A DNA stretch of 64,000 bases from Bacteroidota bacterium (GTDB lineage Bacteria > Bacteroidota > Bacteroidia > Bacteroidales > UBA12481). Numbering within the stretch: position 1 is the first letter of the stretch; every line of letters starts with the position of its first letter. The stretch is from assembly GCA_018669475.1 (NCBI GenBank), contig JABHCC010000061.1:186001-250000 (forward strand), written 5' to 3'. The notes beneath the pieces are model-generated. The model saw only the letters and a list, made by a program, of their open reading frames with translations, was not told the origin of the DNA and ran no database searches. A program made the position numbers and the translations under genes. Shown here in pieces: positions 33,874 through 43,147 of the stretch.

Positions 33874-36204
33874 ATGAAAAGAATTATAATCTCCTTCCTA
33901 TCCCTTGTCTTCTCAGTAGCGATATTAGGGCAATCTCTACCAAAAAATCTTCTCTTTGATGAAACTCAACATCGTCTCAAACTGACTGGGGCAGTAAATA
34001 CCGGTTTTTATGAGCAGTCAACTGTCGAACGTGTATATATTAATTTTTACGAGCCTGATTATTGGGAAAAGCTTAAGCAAAACTATAACAGTCAGCAATA
34101 TGTTCTGGCCAGACTAAGCTATAATGGCGAGGTATATGATAGCGTAGGAGTACAGTTTAAAGGACAAACATCATATAGGAAACCAAGGGAAAGAGGACTT
34201 GACAAATTTTCGTTTGATATCAAACTCAGCCATATCATTGACGGACAAGATATAGACGGATACTCCACTTTAAATTTCAACAATGCCTGGGAGGATGCCT
34301 CATTTATGAAAGAAGTGGTGTATGGAAGTCTTGCAAAGAAACACATTCCAGCTGCCCAGGGTAATTTTATTCGTCTATATCTGAATGGAGCTAAATGGGG
34401 GCTCTATCCTAATATACAGCAAGTCAACAGCGACTTTTTGAAAGAATGGTTCATGACTAATGATGGTATAAGATGGCGAGCAGATATTCCCCTGGCATCA
34501 AGTCTAAAAAACACAGAGAATACAGGTCCAAACTGGGGCGATGGTACAGCAGCCCTTAATTACCTTGGCAACAATCAAACTGAATATAAAAAGTACTATA
34601 CATTAAAATCATCAGGGCTTGACGATCCCTGGGATTATTTGATCAAAGTTTGTGATGTACTCAACAATACCCCTCTTGAATTCCTGCTCGATTCAATTAA
34701 GAATTATCTGAACGTTGATGCCACCCTCTGGTTCCTGGCGACAGAAATACTATTCTCTGATGATGATAGCTATGTACACAAAGGCAAAATGGATTATAGC
34801 CTGTATTTAGATGAAGAAACCGGATTAATGCACCCCCTTGAGATTGATGGTAATTCTGCAATGAAAAAGCAGTTATTTAATTGGGATGTTTTTTATCATG
34901 ACGACAATGTGAATTATCCGCTACTTAATCGCTTATTAGAAATTCCTGAACTCAGACAGCGCTATATCGCTCATGTAAAAACCATTCTGGAGGATAGTTT
35001 TACTGAAGAAACTTTCGATGAGCTGATTGACCCACTGTCTGGGCTGATTGATATTGAAGTGAAAACGGATGTAAAAAAATTCCAATCCTATGGCAAATTT
35101 TTACTCAGTGTCAATGACTTAAGGCTTTTTATTGAGAAAAGGAAGGATTATTGCACTTCTCAAGCTGAATTACAAAGGCAATCACCCACTATCACATATT
35201 CAAGATATGTAGTGAATGATATTAACTGGGAGAATCCCGATCCGGGTGACCTGGTACAAATCAAGACAAGGGCCAGCCATCCGTCAGGGATCAAAGAAGT
35301 CAATATGTATTACAGTAAAGGATTCTTTGGGAATTTCACCATGATCAAAATGACTGGGAACACCAGAGAATATAAGGCTGTAATAGAAGGACTGCAAGCC
35401 GGAGATTTTGTCCGGTTCTATGTAGAAGCAGTTGCCAGTGATGGGTACGAAACCAGAGCATATTCACCTGCTGGTGCAGAGCATGATGTATACTATTTCA
35501 GAGTAAATATTGCTGAATCCATATCATCCGACGTGGTAATAAATGAAATCATGGCTTCAAACGATCATGTTATTGCTGATCAGGACGGTGAGTTTGATGA
35601 TTGGATAGAGTTACACAATAATTCAGCTATTGACATACAACTTGATGGATATTTTTTAACCGATAATCCTGGCAAGCTGAATAAATGGCCCTTTCCTGAA
35701 GGCACAAGCATAAAGGCAAATGATTATTTATTTGTTTGGGCAGATAAAGATGAAGAACAAGATGGATTACATACCAACTTCAAGCTCTCCGCATCAGGTG
35801 AACAATTGTATTTAATAGACGATATTGGGCAAATTGCTGATCAGGTATATTTCCTCTCTCAAGAAAGTAACGAGAGTTACGGAAGACTTCCAAACGGATT
35901 GGGTGCTTTTCAGAAACTTCAACCCTCCCCTAACAACGAAAACAGTATTTTTCTTAGTACTGATAATCCAAAAGAACCAGAAAATAAATTACTTGTCTAC
36001 CCTAATCCGGCGAGCCAATTCATTTATGTAACACAAGGAACCAATCAATCACAGACTCTCGTTATTCAAAACATTCTCGGTGAGGTAGTTCATAAGCAGT
36101 CTGAATCAGATGAATCTACTCAGCAAATCAATATCTCGAATTTAAAACCAGGCGTTTACATTGTAAGATCAGGAGCAAATACAACGATTTTCCAAAAACA
36201 GTAA
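33874..36204 (+). CDS. CotH-like protein with lamin-tail and T9SS sorting domains
   Basis: 776 residues from the ATG at 33874; an ATG five codons earlier would add MLDRN before the signal peptide. Signal peptide about 1-20. CotH-kinase-like region about 60-395 (VGVQFKGQTSYRK, FNNAWEDASFMKE, EIDGNSAM). An immunoglobulin-like stretch about 400-540. A lamin tail domain about 550-680 (VVINEIMASN, FDDWIELHNN). A type A T9SS sorting domain over the last about 75 residues (LLVYPNPASQFIYV). It is exported to the cell surface or medium. CotH relatives are protein kinase-like; activity here is not shown. A heptamer repeat array begins 24 nt after the stop. Confidence 0.88.
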   Translation: MKRIIISFLSLVFSVAILGQSLPKNLLFDETQHRLKLTGAVNTGFYEQSTVERVYINFYEPDYWEKLKQNYNSQQYVLARLSYNGEVYDSVGVQFKGQTSYRKPRERGLDKFSFDIKLSHIIDGQDIDGYSTLNFNNAWEDASFMKEVVYGSLAKKHIPAAQGNFIRLYLNGAKWGLYPNIQQVNSDFLKEWFMTNDGIRWRADIPLASSLKNTENTGPNWGDGTAALNYLGNNQTEYKKYYTLKSSGLDDPWDYLIKVCDVLNNTPLEFLLDSIKNYLNVDATLWFLATEILFSDDDSYVHKGKMDYSLYLDEETGLMHPLEIDGNSAMKKQLFNWDVFYHDDNVNYPLLNRLLEIPELRQRYIAHVKTILEDSFTEETFDELIDPLSGLIDIEVKTDVKKFQSYGKFLLSVNDLRLFIEKRKDYCTSQAELQRQSPTITYSRYVVNDINWENPDPGDLVQIKTRASHPSGIKEVNMYYSKGFFGNFTMIKMTGNTREYKAVIEGLQAGDFVRFYVEAVASDGYETRAYSPAGAEHDVYYFRVNIAESISSDVVINEIMASNDHVIADQDGEFDDWIELHNNSAIDIQLDGYFLTDNPGKLNKWPFPEGTSIKANDYLFVWADKDEEQDGLHTNFKLSASGEQLYLIDDIGQIADQVYFLSQESNESYGRLPNGLGAFQKLQPSPNNENSIFLSTDNPKEPENKLLVYPNPASQFIYVTQGTNQSQTLVIQNILGEVVHKQSESDESTQQINISNLKPGVYIVRSGANTTIFQKQ

Positions 36205-36227
36205 ACAAAACTTAAAACTTTTAACCT

Positions 36228-36290
36228 CGAACCCCGGACTTCGGACTTCGGACCACGGACCACGGACTTCGGACCCCTGACCCCGGACTT
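36228..36290 (+). repeat. tandem heptamer repeat, CGGACTT type
   Basis: Nine consecutive 7-nt units: CGAACCC, CGGACTT twice, CGGACCA twice, CGGACTT, CGGACCC, CTGACCC, CGGACTT. The array is much more GC-rich than its surroundings and fills the gap between the CotH-like gene and the methyltransferase gene. Confidence 0.92.
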
Positions 36291-36344
36291 CCTCATATAT
36301 TTCCTAACTTGCAATGGAAAACTAAATTCTCCATTCACCCGTCC

Positions 36345-37175
36345 ATGAATACAGTTCAAGATTTTTTTGATCACTATCGCCTTGAGGAGTTTTATAACTG
36401 GCAACATACTCGAACTTCAGCACCAATTCGCCCATTTGAAAAATCCATCCACAAGAAATTCTCTTTTGGTATTATTCCCGGATACAGAAACTATGACCTA
36501 TTTTACGAGCGCTATCTAAGTGCGGTACTAGTCATAAAGGAGGAAAAAATAATTCAGAATGGCACAAAAGTGCTGGACATTGGCACTGGTGATGGTTTTT
36601 TTAAATTCTTTTTTGATGCCACATTCGATGAAAAAATTCAATGGCAGGGAATAGAGGTTTGGAAAGAAAGAGCTGAATTTTGTCGTCATATTGGCTACGA
36701 GATTAGTGAAACCAACCTTGAGAATGGTGTTTTACCTTTCGATGATGAAAGCTTCGACATCGTTTTGGCATCCCACGTTATTGAGCACATTCCCAACCCC
36801 CATCAAATGGTAAGGGAGATGGGAAGAGTATTAAAAAAGGGAGGTGTTTTTCTTATTGCCACACCTACAAAACCACCCTTGATCGCTGAATTAGACAGTC
36901 TATATCATAAAATCAGTTCCCGAAAAACCGGAGAAACGCAACAAGCTTTTACACACTGGCAACTGCAGAGATTGACCTTGAGAGCCTTTAATCAGAAAAA
37001 GGATTCCATTGTGGATAAAAGAGGATTCAGAATATTATCAGGCAGGAAAAAGCTGCCGTTTGAAAACTGGAAATGGTTTTATAAAGCTTCGGTATTCTTG
37101 GGTAAGAGGTTTATGATATTAGTTCCTGAAATCAATATTATCATCAAAAAGAGTAAACTAAAAACTGATGAGTGA
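36345..37175 (+). CDS. class I SAM-dependent methyltransferase
   Basis: 276 residues from the ATG at 36345; the longer frame uses TTG. SAM-binding motif I VLDIGTGDGFFKFFF, acidic loop EVWKERAEF, motif II-like DESFDIVLASHVIEHI and motif III VLKKGGVFLIATPT, the methyltransferase_11 pattern often seen in polysaccharide or lipid biosynthesis. No signal peptide, so cytoplasmic. Its last 8 nt overlap the start of the sulfatase gene. The C-terminal KLKTDE is encoded by CTAAAAA-type heptamers. Substrate unknown. Confidence 0.86.
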   Translation: MNTVQDFFDHYRLEEFYNWQHTRTSAPIRPFEKSIHKKFSFGIIPGYRNYDLFYERYLSAVLVIKEEKIIQNGTKVLDIGTGDGFFKFFFDATFDEKIQWQGIEVWKERAEFCRHIGYEISETNLENGVLPFDDESFDIVLASHVIEHIPNPHQMVREMGRVLKKGGVFLIATPTKPPLIAELDSLYHKISSRKTGETQQAFTHWQLQRLTLRAFNQKKDSIVDKRGFRILSGRKKLPFENWKWFYKASVFLGKRFMILVPEINIIIKKSKLKTDE

Positions 37176-37178
37176 AAA
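37158..37178 (+). repeat. heptamers at the methyltransferase/sulfatase junction
   Basis: CTAAAAA, CTGATGA and GTGAAAA in tandem, close to the heptamers at 23113-23133. They span the stop codon of the methyltransferase and the start codon of the sulfatase. Confidence 0.45.
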
Positions 37179-38736
37179 CTTCCCTACCAAATCTACCATT
37201 CTTGTATTGCTAACAGCACTGTTCTTGAGCTGCAATACTGAGTTGAACGAGGAAAATCCCAATATCATTCTGATTATGGGTGATGACATTGGCTACTCCG
37301 ATATTGGATGTTATGGAAGTGAGATTCATACACCAAACCTGGATAAACTTGCAGAAGATGGAATTCAGTTCCAGACTTTTTACAATATGGCAAAGTGTAA
37401 TCCCACTCGTTCGACCTTGCTTACCGGATTATACTGGGGAAATGACAGGGTAATTAATATGGCGTCTGTTCTGAAAGAGGCTGGTTATACAACCTTACAC
37501 AGCGGTAAAGAACATTTCGACAATTGGGTGCCAGAATCATGTTATGCCAAAAATGTTTTCGATCAGAGCTTTACTTTTTGGGCAAGTACTGAGTATTTTA
37601 TTCCACCCGACAGCACATTTGGCAGACCTTTCTTTCTGAATGGTAAAAAATTGAGCGCAACAGAACTGGCCATAGAATTCCCTGATTTCTATAAGACTGA
37701 TGTAGTTACTGATTATGCACTGCGCTTTCTTGACTCAGCCATCCGGCAGGAGAAACCGTTTTTTCTATACCTGCCTTACCATGCAGCCCATTATCCGCTT
37801 CAGGCTAAGCCCGGGGACATCAGGAAATATGAGGGAGTTTACGAGAAAGGCTGGGATCAGATACGACAGGCTCGCTATGAGAAAATGATTGAGCTTGGAG
37901 TGATCGATGAAAAATATGCTCTGTCTGCTCCTTCAGACAATATCAATAAATTCAGGGGGCATCCAAAAGGAGATGATTTAATCAGGGCAAAAATCCCTCT
38001 GTATCGCCCATGGGATAGTCTTACCGAGACTGAAAAAACAGATTTGGAGCTTGAAATGACAGTTTTTGCTGCCATTATTGACTGCATGGATCAAAATATT
38101 GGTCGTGTAATTCAATGGCTGAAAGAACAGGGCGAATTTGACAATACACTGATCATGTACCTGACGGATAATGGATCCTGTCCTTATGATTCAAACCGTG
38201 ATTTCGATCATCCCCCTGGTCCGGCCGATTCGTTTCGTACCCTGTCAGCTGCCTGGGCTAATGTGGGGAATACTCCATTCAGATATTTCAAACAGTTTGG
38301 ACACGAGGGTGGAAGTAAAACGCAATTCATTGTACACTGGCCCGATCAGATTGAACCAGGACAGTTTACTCATCAGGTCGGACATCTGGTTGATATTTAT
38401 CCAACACTTCTTGAGATAACAGGTGCTGTGTATCCTGACAGCATAAACGATGAGCCAAGCTTGCCATTGAATGGACATTCGCTATTACCTGTTTTTCAAG
38501 GCCAGGAGCGTGCTGAGCCCCCTTATTTAATCTCTGGTTACATGGAAAAATTCAGGATGTTCAGACAGGGTGACTGGAAAATTGTGAAAGCAAATAAGGG
38601 TCAGTGGCAACTGTATGACATGATCAATGATCCCTCAGAGATAAATAACCTGGCTGATTCCCTGCCGGATAAAACCGCGGAGATCGCAGAGATTTATCAC
38701 ATGGAAAAAAACAAGCTCAATAAGGATTTGGAATAA
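37168..38736 (+). CDS. type I sulfatase, lipoprotein
   Basis: 522 residues. Lipobox LFLSC near residue 22. Metal-binding DD in MGDDIGYSDIGCYG, and the formylglycine motif CNPTRSTLLTG with Cys77 as the residue to be modified by an anaerobic or FGE-type maturase (not in the window). Lys and His in SGKEHF and the C-terminal LTDNGSCP and GGSKTQFIVHWP stretches match the family. The loop between LLTG and ASVLKEAGY is shorter than usual. It removes sulfate esters, probably from marine polysaccharides. It overlaps the methyltransferase gene by 8 nt. Confidence 0.92.
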   Translation: MSENFPTKSTILVLLTALFLSCNTELNEENPNIILIMGDDIGYSDIGCYGSEIHTPNLDKLAEDGIQFQTFYNMAKCNPTRSTLLTGLYWGNDRVINMASVLKEAGYTTLHSGKEHFDNWVPESCYAKNVFDQSFTFWASTEYFIPPDSTFGRPFFLNGKKLSATELAIEFPDFYKTDVVTDYALRFLDSAIRQEKPFFLYLPYHAAHYPLQAKPGDIRKYEGVYEKGWDQIRQARYEKMIELGVIDEKYALSAPSDNINKFRGHPKGDDLIRAKIPLYRPWDSLTETEKTDLELEMTVFAAIIDCMDQNIGRVIQWLKEQGEFDNTLIMYLTDNGSCPYDSNRDFDHPPGPADSFRTLSAAWANVGNTPFRYFKQFGHEGGSKTQFIVHWPDQIEPGQFTHQVGHLVDIYPTLLEITGAVYPDSINDEPSLPLNGHSLLPVFQGQERAEPPYLISGYMEKFRMFRQGDWKIVKANKGQWQLYDMINDPSEINNLADSLPDKTAEIAEIYHMEKNKLNKDLE

Positions 38737-38813
38737 GGTTTTATACTAATTTTGGATAAGAAGAATCTAAACCAATAAAATATACCCAGTATTTATATTA
38801 GTCATTTTTTGAT

Positions 38814-39086
38814 ATGGAAAAAATTGCAATTTTTGTCGGCCTTTTACCCATTATTAGTGGGCTTATTTTATTTATTATTGGCAGTCTGCTGGCTGACCAC
38901 TTCGAGTCATTATTACATCGGATCACCCATAAGCGAATGCCCGAGGAACTAAAAACAAATCCTGGCATAAAAAAGGTGAACAATTTGATTAGAACCCTTG
39001 GAATTCTAATCAAATTGATCGCTCTGTCCCTAATAATCTATGGAGTAGTGATAATTGCTATCAGTATTAGTCAGTTATTCTACTAG
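38814..39086 (+). CDS. small membrane protein, two helices
   Basis: 90 residues: helices at about 5-27 and 60-88, joined by a basic linker with HRITHKRMPEEL. No known family. It stands alone between the sulfatase and the M28 peptidase genes and its stop overlaps the convergent M28 stop by 4 nt. A real gene is likely because it has a clear start and hydrophobic pattern, but there is no functional clue. Confidence 0.6.
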   Translation: MEKIAIFVGLLPIISGLILFIIGSLLADHFESLLHRITHKRMPEELKTNPGIKKVNNLIRTLGILIKLIALSLIIYGVVIIAISISQLFY

Positions 39087-40639
39087 TCTATAATAAACAT
39101 TCCTTCACGACTTAGTACATGATCCAGCATGGCGATGCCGTAAACCACAACAGCTGTAACCACTGCTGTATGCTCTTGGTATTCAGGAATTGACATGTTA
39201 TATGTGTCGCGCTCAGTGTGCCAGATTTCACCATAGCTAAAATCATATCCTTTAGGGTCACCTGTACCAAATGACATCGTTGGAATCCCCTTCATAGCAA
39301 AATATGCATGATCAGATCCGCCTCCTCTGGTTGGAATACGGCGAGGTTGAGCTTTTCTGAGTGTAAATGGGAAATCAGAATTAATACTATTCAAAGGCTT
39401 GCAGATTTTTTCCATATCATCCCACATGCTTTCAGGCACACTCAGGCTGTTAGCAACAGTTGGTCCGCCATCACGATTGAAGTAATTGGCAATATTTGGC
39501 CACTTGTCTTCATTACTTAAAACCCAGTGCTTTGATCCTAACAAACCAAATTCTTCACCAGCCCAAAGACAACACAAAATAGTTCTTTTTGGTTTTCCTC
39601 CCGCTTCCATAATCAATCGTGCAGCCTCCATAGCAGGCGTAGTTCCAGAACCACAGTCAACACCACCAGTAGCAACATCAAAGGCATCCAGATGTCCGCC
39701 CATCATCACATACTCATCAGGAAATTCAGTTCCTTTGATTACACCAATCACATTGTGATATTTGACCGGTCCTAATTTGAAATGATTACGAATATCAAAT
39801 TCAAGCTGGAAATATCTTCTTTCGACAGCCATCTGTTTAATAAGCTCATACTGATGCTCATCCAGTTTGATGTCGGGTACAGTAGGTAGGGTTTCCCAGG
39901 TCATATAACCACTATTCAGATTGTTGCGGTCATAAAGAACCCTGATCGGTGTACTCGTTGATTGTATAATTCCGAGGATTCCGGCATCAACCATTTCTCT
40001 ATAAAACAAAGCTGGCATTTCAACATACTGGTGTAATTCTTTTGGATTGTTTCGGTTTTGCCAGTTGTACATGCGGATTTCCTGGTTCAGCTCATCGATT
40101 GAATCATTCTTAAAAATCACTCTGGCCCGAGATTTATCTCCAGCCGGAGAATAATCAATTGGCCACCCTCTGTTTGTTCCACCAATTAATACCCAGGATC
40201 CTTTCAGTTTACCTTTCATCTTCTCAAATTGAGCCCGGGTTTTGGGCTCGAGCATCACGTGACCTCTCTGAACCCCCTTTGTCCCGGCTGTATATGAAGG
40301 TGTGGCGAAATGCAATGACATACCTTCTTCGGCTAATAATTTACCAAACCAGGGGCCCCGGTTAAATCCGACAGGTAATTCTCCGGCCTCATCCATAATT
40401 ACATCCATTCCCCATTTCTTGAAACTATATGCCGCCCAATCACAAGCATTATCATAAGCATCAGATCCAATTAATCGTCCGCCAATCCGGTTACTCAGAT
40501 CATCCAGATGATTCATTGCCTGATTATCCGTTGTACCAATCTCAATAATTTTCTTGACAACTTTTTTATTCTGGGCAAATCCCAATCCGGAGGATAAGAT
40601 TAACAGTGCAGAAACAAAAAGCAAAGCAGTTTTTTTCAT
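39083..40639 (-). CDS. M28 family metallopeptidase, secreted
   Basis: 518 residues. Signal peptide 1-22 (ending GFAQ). A PA-like insert domain about 125-255. Zinc ligands of the M28 family are visible: His in GGHLDAFD, Asp in VDCGSGTTPAMEAA, Glu-Glu in LWAGEEFGLLGS, Asp in FNRDGG and His in GGGSDHAYF. It likely acts as an aminopeptidase or carboxypeptidase on peptides in the periplasm. It is divergent from the heme-copper oxidoreductase genes, with 273 bp between. Confidence 0.92.
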   Translation of the reverse strand: MKKTALLFVSALLILSSGLGFAQNKKVVKKIIEIGTTDNQAMNHLDDLSNRIGGRLIGSDAYDNACDWAAYSFKKWGMDVIMDEAGELPVGFNRGPWFGKLLAEEGMSLHFATPSYTAGTKGVQRGHVMLEPKTRAQFEKMKGKLKGSWVLIGGTNRGWPIDYSPAGDKSRARVIFKNDSIDELNQEIRMYNWQNRNNPKELHQYVEMPALFYREMVDAGILGIIQSTSTPIRVLYDRNNLNSGYMTWETLPTVPDIKLDEHQYELIKQMAVERRYFQLEFDIRNHFKLGPVKYHNVIGVIKGTEFPDEYVMMGGHLDAFDVATGGVDCGSGTTPAMEAARLIMEAGGKPKRTILCCLWAGEEFGLLGSKHWVLSNEDKWPNIANYFNRDGGPTVANSLSVPESMWDDMEKICKPLNSINSDFPFTLRKAQPRRIPTRGGGSDHAYFAMKGIPTMSFGTGDPKGYDFSYGEIWHTERDTYNMSIPEYQEHTAVVTAVVVYGIAMLDHVLSREGMFIID

Positions 40640-40912
40640 GGTATTAGTATTTATAATTTTGGTATTACAAACTCAAATTTGAAATTGTTCTTCGATCTGC
40701 TGGCAATTTAAGCAATCAAACCGAAAATGCCCGTTCAGTATAATGTGTTTAGCAACAACCTTTGATTAACTAATTTCTGAATATCTCACCTACAAATAAT
40801 CACCAGAAAACAAATCATAAGCAACTAATGTTACATTATTCACACTAAATTTTGCTTACCTTTATGTTAAAATATGTTAATTCACAATAACCTAAACTAA
40901 AAAAAGCATGCT
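40640..40912. other. divergent control region between M28 peptidase and heme-copper genes
   Basis: No gene seen. Near 40864-40880 the sequence TATGTTA is repeated at 10-bp spacing (GTTAA at 40866 and 40876), and a third GTTA lies at 40830. These could be regulator half-sites for the oxidoreductase operon. No FNR/DNR-type TTGAT-N4-ATCAA palindrome was found. Confidence 0.3.
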
Positions 40913-41473
40913 ATGGTTGATTCTGCAGCGGTCTTAAACGGCCAAACTATTGCGTATACCTGTTATACCATTGCCATCATTCTTGTGATGGGATGGTTTG
41001 CCATACGGGTAACAAAAAAAGGTAAGGGTAGTCGAGTGAAACCTGCTCTATTCTACACTTTTGTGGGAATGCTTGTTGTACTGGGCGTATCCCTTCACAT
41101 TGTAACTTACAATACAATTCCCTGGACCGAAATGGATTTGCATCGAGGCGATTACACCCCGGATCGATCTTTCAACATCGTTGTTGAAAATCACGAGTTT
41201 AAGCTTCCTTCTGAACAGTTGGTTGCTGAGGTAGGTGAAATTGTTGAATTCGATGTGACATCAAATGATCTAACTTATGGATTTGGTTTATTCAGGGCAG
41301 ATAACAGTATGGTGCTTCAAATGCAAGTGGTTCCTGGTCACCGGAACGATATACTATGGAAATTCCTGGAACCAGGAGTGTTTACAATAAGATCGACAGA
41401 GTATTCTGGTCCAAAGGGCATCGCTATGATTGTCAAGGATGCCGTTAAGATTGTCCCAAAAAAATCTGAATAA
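40913..41473 (+). CDS. heme-copper oxidoreductase subunit II lacking the CuA site
   Basis: 186 residues: two N-terminal membrane helices (about 11-32 and 45-66) and a periplasmic cupredoxin domain (about 85-180). The fold of a B-type cytochrome oxidase subunit II is clear (TSNDLTYGFGLF, VPGHRNDILWKF, EPGVFTIRSTEYSGPKGIAM), but the CuA ligands are gone: the first His is Tyr122, the two Cys are Ser161 and Ser165, and the second His is Gly169; only Met172 remains. So electrons cannot enter through CuA. It lies 29 bp before subunit I and forms an operon with it. Confidence 0.85.
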   Translation: MVDSAAVLNGQTIAYTCYTIAIILVMGWFAIRVTKKGKGSRVKPALFYTFVGMLVVLGVSLHIVTYNTIPWTEMDLHRGDYTPDRSFNIVVENHEFKLPSEQLVAEVGEIVEFDVTSNDLTYGFGLFRADNSMVLQMQVVPGHRNDILWKFLEPGVFTIRSTEYSGPKGIAMIVKDAVKIVPKKSE

Positions 41474-41502
41474 TCCTAACCCAAAAATTAAACAAAACTA
41501 CT

Positions 41503-43131
41503 ATGAGTTTCTTCAAAACATTTATGAATGGAGAGCAGGGATTATTCAAAGCTAATTCCCTCACCCCAATGCAGAAAATGGTACTTCGATTCGTGGTTGT
41601 AGGCCTTGTATTTTATGCCTTTGCCGTAATCGAAGGAATGATCATGCGACTCTATGAAATAGGCCCGTTTGATGCCGTTAGTAACGATCAATTCTTTGCC
41701 ATACTTACTGCACATCCCCTTGTAGGAATCTTTGGTTCTACCTATGCAACGGTATTCGGCGCATTTCTTTTTCTTGTACCATTTCTGATGAAAAAACCTC
41801 TCTGGAGCATCAAGATGGCTAACTGGACATGGATATTGATCGCAGTCGGAACCCTGACTTTCTGGCTGGCTGGTTTTATATCTCATTATTCACCACTATA
41901 TACTCTGTACTGGCCATTACCTGCTGACTTTGAACAGTTCAGTGTATGGGGAGGCACAATATTTATTGCAGGGATTGCAATCGTAATGGTTGGATCCGGC
42001 CTCTTTGTATTTAACATCTTTAAAACAATCATGTATACTCCTGAAGGATGGGAAAAGCAGCCAGCAGGAAGACTACTTGGCTCAGCTCTTGGAACTTCTG
42101 GAATTGCCAATTTATTCCGTAAGAAGGATAAGAAAAGAGAACATCTTGTTCCTTTGCCTGTTGCAGCGATTGCACGTGGATCTGTTGACGTTGGATTGAA
42201 TGTATTGATCATCCTGTTTACCGGAGTATTAATTCTGGTTTTTATGGTTGCTGCAATTATAGGTGCCGACCTAAAGGATACTGCAGTAGATGCCCTATTG
42301 TATAAAAATTGGTTCTGGTGGGGACTTGATCTTATTGCAGATGGATTAGTACTGATCTTTGTTGCTGGTACCTGGTATTTACTGGCTACAATGATTACAG
42401 GTAAGAAACTGTTTATGCAAAATATTGCCCGTGCTGCCCTTCTGGTTGAATTGGTTGTTTCCTGGACTGTTTGGTCGCATCATCTTCTTGCTGATCAGTC
42501 CCAACCTGCCATTCTCAAAGTGTTATCAGGAGAAATGGTAACCGCTTTTGAGTTGATTACCCAGGGCTTAGCATTCTTCATTGTTCTTGCTACACTTTGG
42601 GCTGCTCGTCCGCTTAAGATGACTAATCCATTGAAATTCTTATTGGGTGGATTATTAGGATTTGCCCTGGCAGTACCTGCCGGAATTATGCAAGCCGATG
42701 TTGGGTTGAACAGAATTCTTCACAACACACAATGGATTGTTGGACCTCATGTTCACGTAGCAATCCTGATTGGATTAACTATGACATTATATGCAGCTAT
42801 TTACGTTCTATTCCCAATTGTGACAAACGGAGCAAAATTATATAGTCAAAAACTGGCAAATATACATTTCTGGCTCCACCTCCTTGGAGGAATTGGAATG
42901 GGTGCATTTATGGGTATGGCCGGATTAAAAGGTATGCTCAGAAGAACACTCTATTTGGAGGGCGAATTCGAAACCTTAATGATTCTCGCAGCTGTATCAG
43001 GTGCTATGCTCCTGATCGCCTTCCTGGTATTCTTCTATAATATTGTAATGAGTCTGGGGCTTAATGGAGTAATTGGAATATTCCAACCAGCAAAACTAAA
43101 AACTAAGGATCTGGTTCCTCAGGAATCATAA
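41503..43131 (+). CDS. heme-copper oxidoreductase subunit I, probable non-canonical NO reductase
   Basis: 542 residues, about 13-14 membrane helices. Low-spin heme ligands His71 (LTAHPLVG) and His418, high-spin heme ligand His416 (GPHVHVAIL), and two CuB ligands His326-His327 (WSHHLLAD) are kept. In helix VI the usual GHPxVY reads GLDLIAD: the third CuB ligand is Asp276 and the position of the cross-linked Tyr is Asp280. Loss of that Tyr and of CuA in the partner argues against oxygen reduction and fits a nitric oxide reductase of the gNOR-like class. A strong terminator follows. Catalytic activity is inferred, not shown. Confidence 0.85.
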   Translation: MSFFKTFMNGEQGLFKANSLTPMQKMVLRFVVVGLVFYAFAVIEGMIMRLYEIGPFDAVSNDQFFAILTAHPLVGIFGSTYATVFGAFLFLVPFLMKKPLWSIKMANWTWILIAVGTLTFWLAGFISHYSPLYTLYWPLPADFEQFSVWGGTIFIAGIAIVMVGSGLFVFNIFKTIMYTPEGWEKQPAGRLLGSALGTSGIANLFRKKDKKREHLVPLPVAAIARGSVDVGLNVLIILFTGVLILVFMVAAIIGADLKDTAVDALLYKNWFWWGLDLIADGLVLIFVAGTWYLLATMITGKKLFMQNIARAALLVELVVSWTVWSHHLLADQSQPAILKVLSGEMVTAFELITQGLAFFIVLATLWAARPLKMTNPLKFLLGGLLGFALAVPAGIMQADVGLNRILHNTQWIVGPHVHVAILIGLTMTLYAAIYVLFPIVTNGAKLYSQKLANIHFWLHLLGGIGMGAFMGMAGLKGMLRRTLYLEGEFETLMILAAVSGAMLLIAFLVFFYNIVMSLGLNGVIGIFQPAKLKTKDLVPQES

Positions 43132-43147
43132 AGATTATTTAAAAGAC

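Noticed and set aside
36156-36407. 83-residue minus-strand open frame rich in VRGPKS repeats
   Set aside because: It is the translation of the CGGACTT heptamer array and overlaps two real genes; not a protein.
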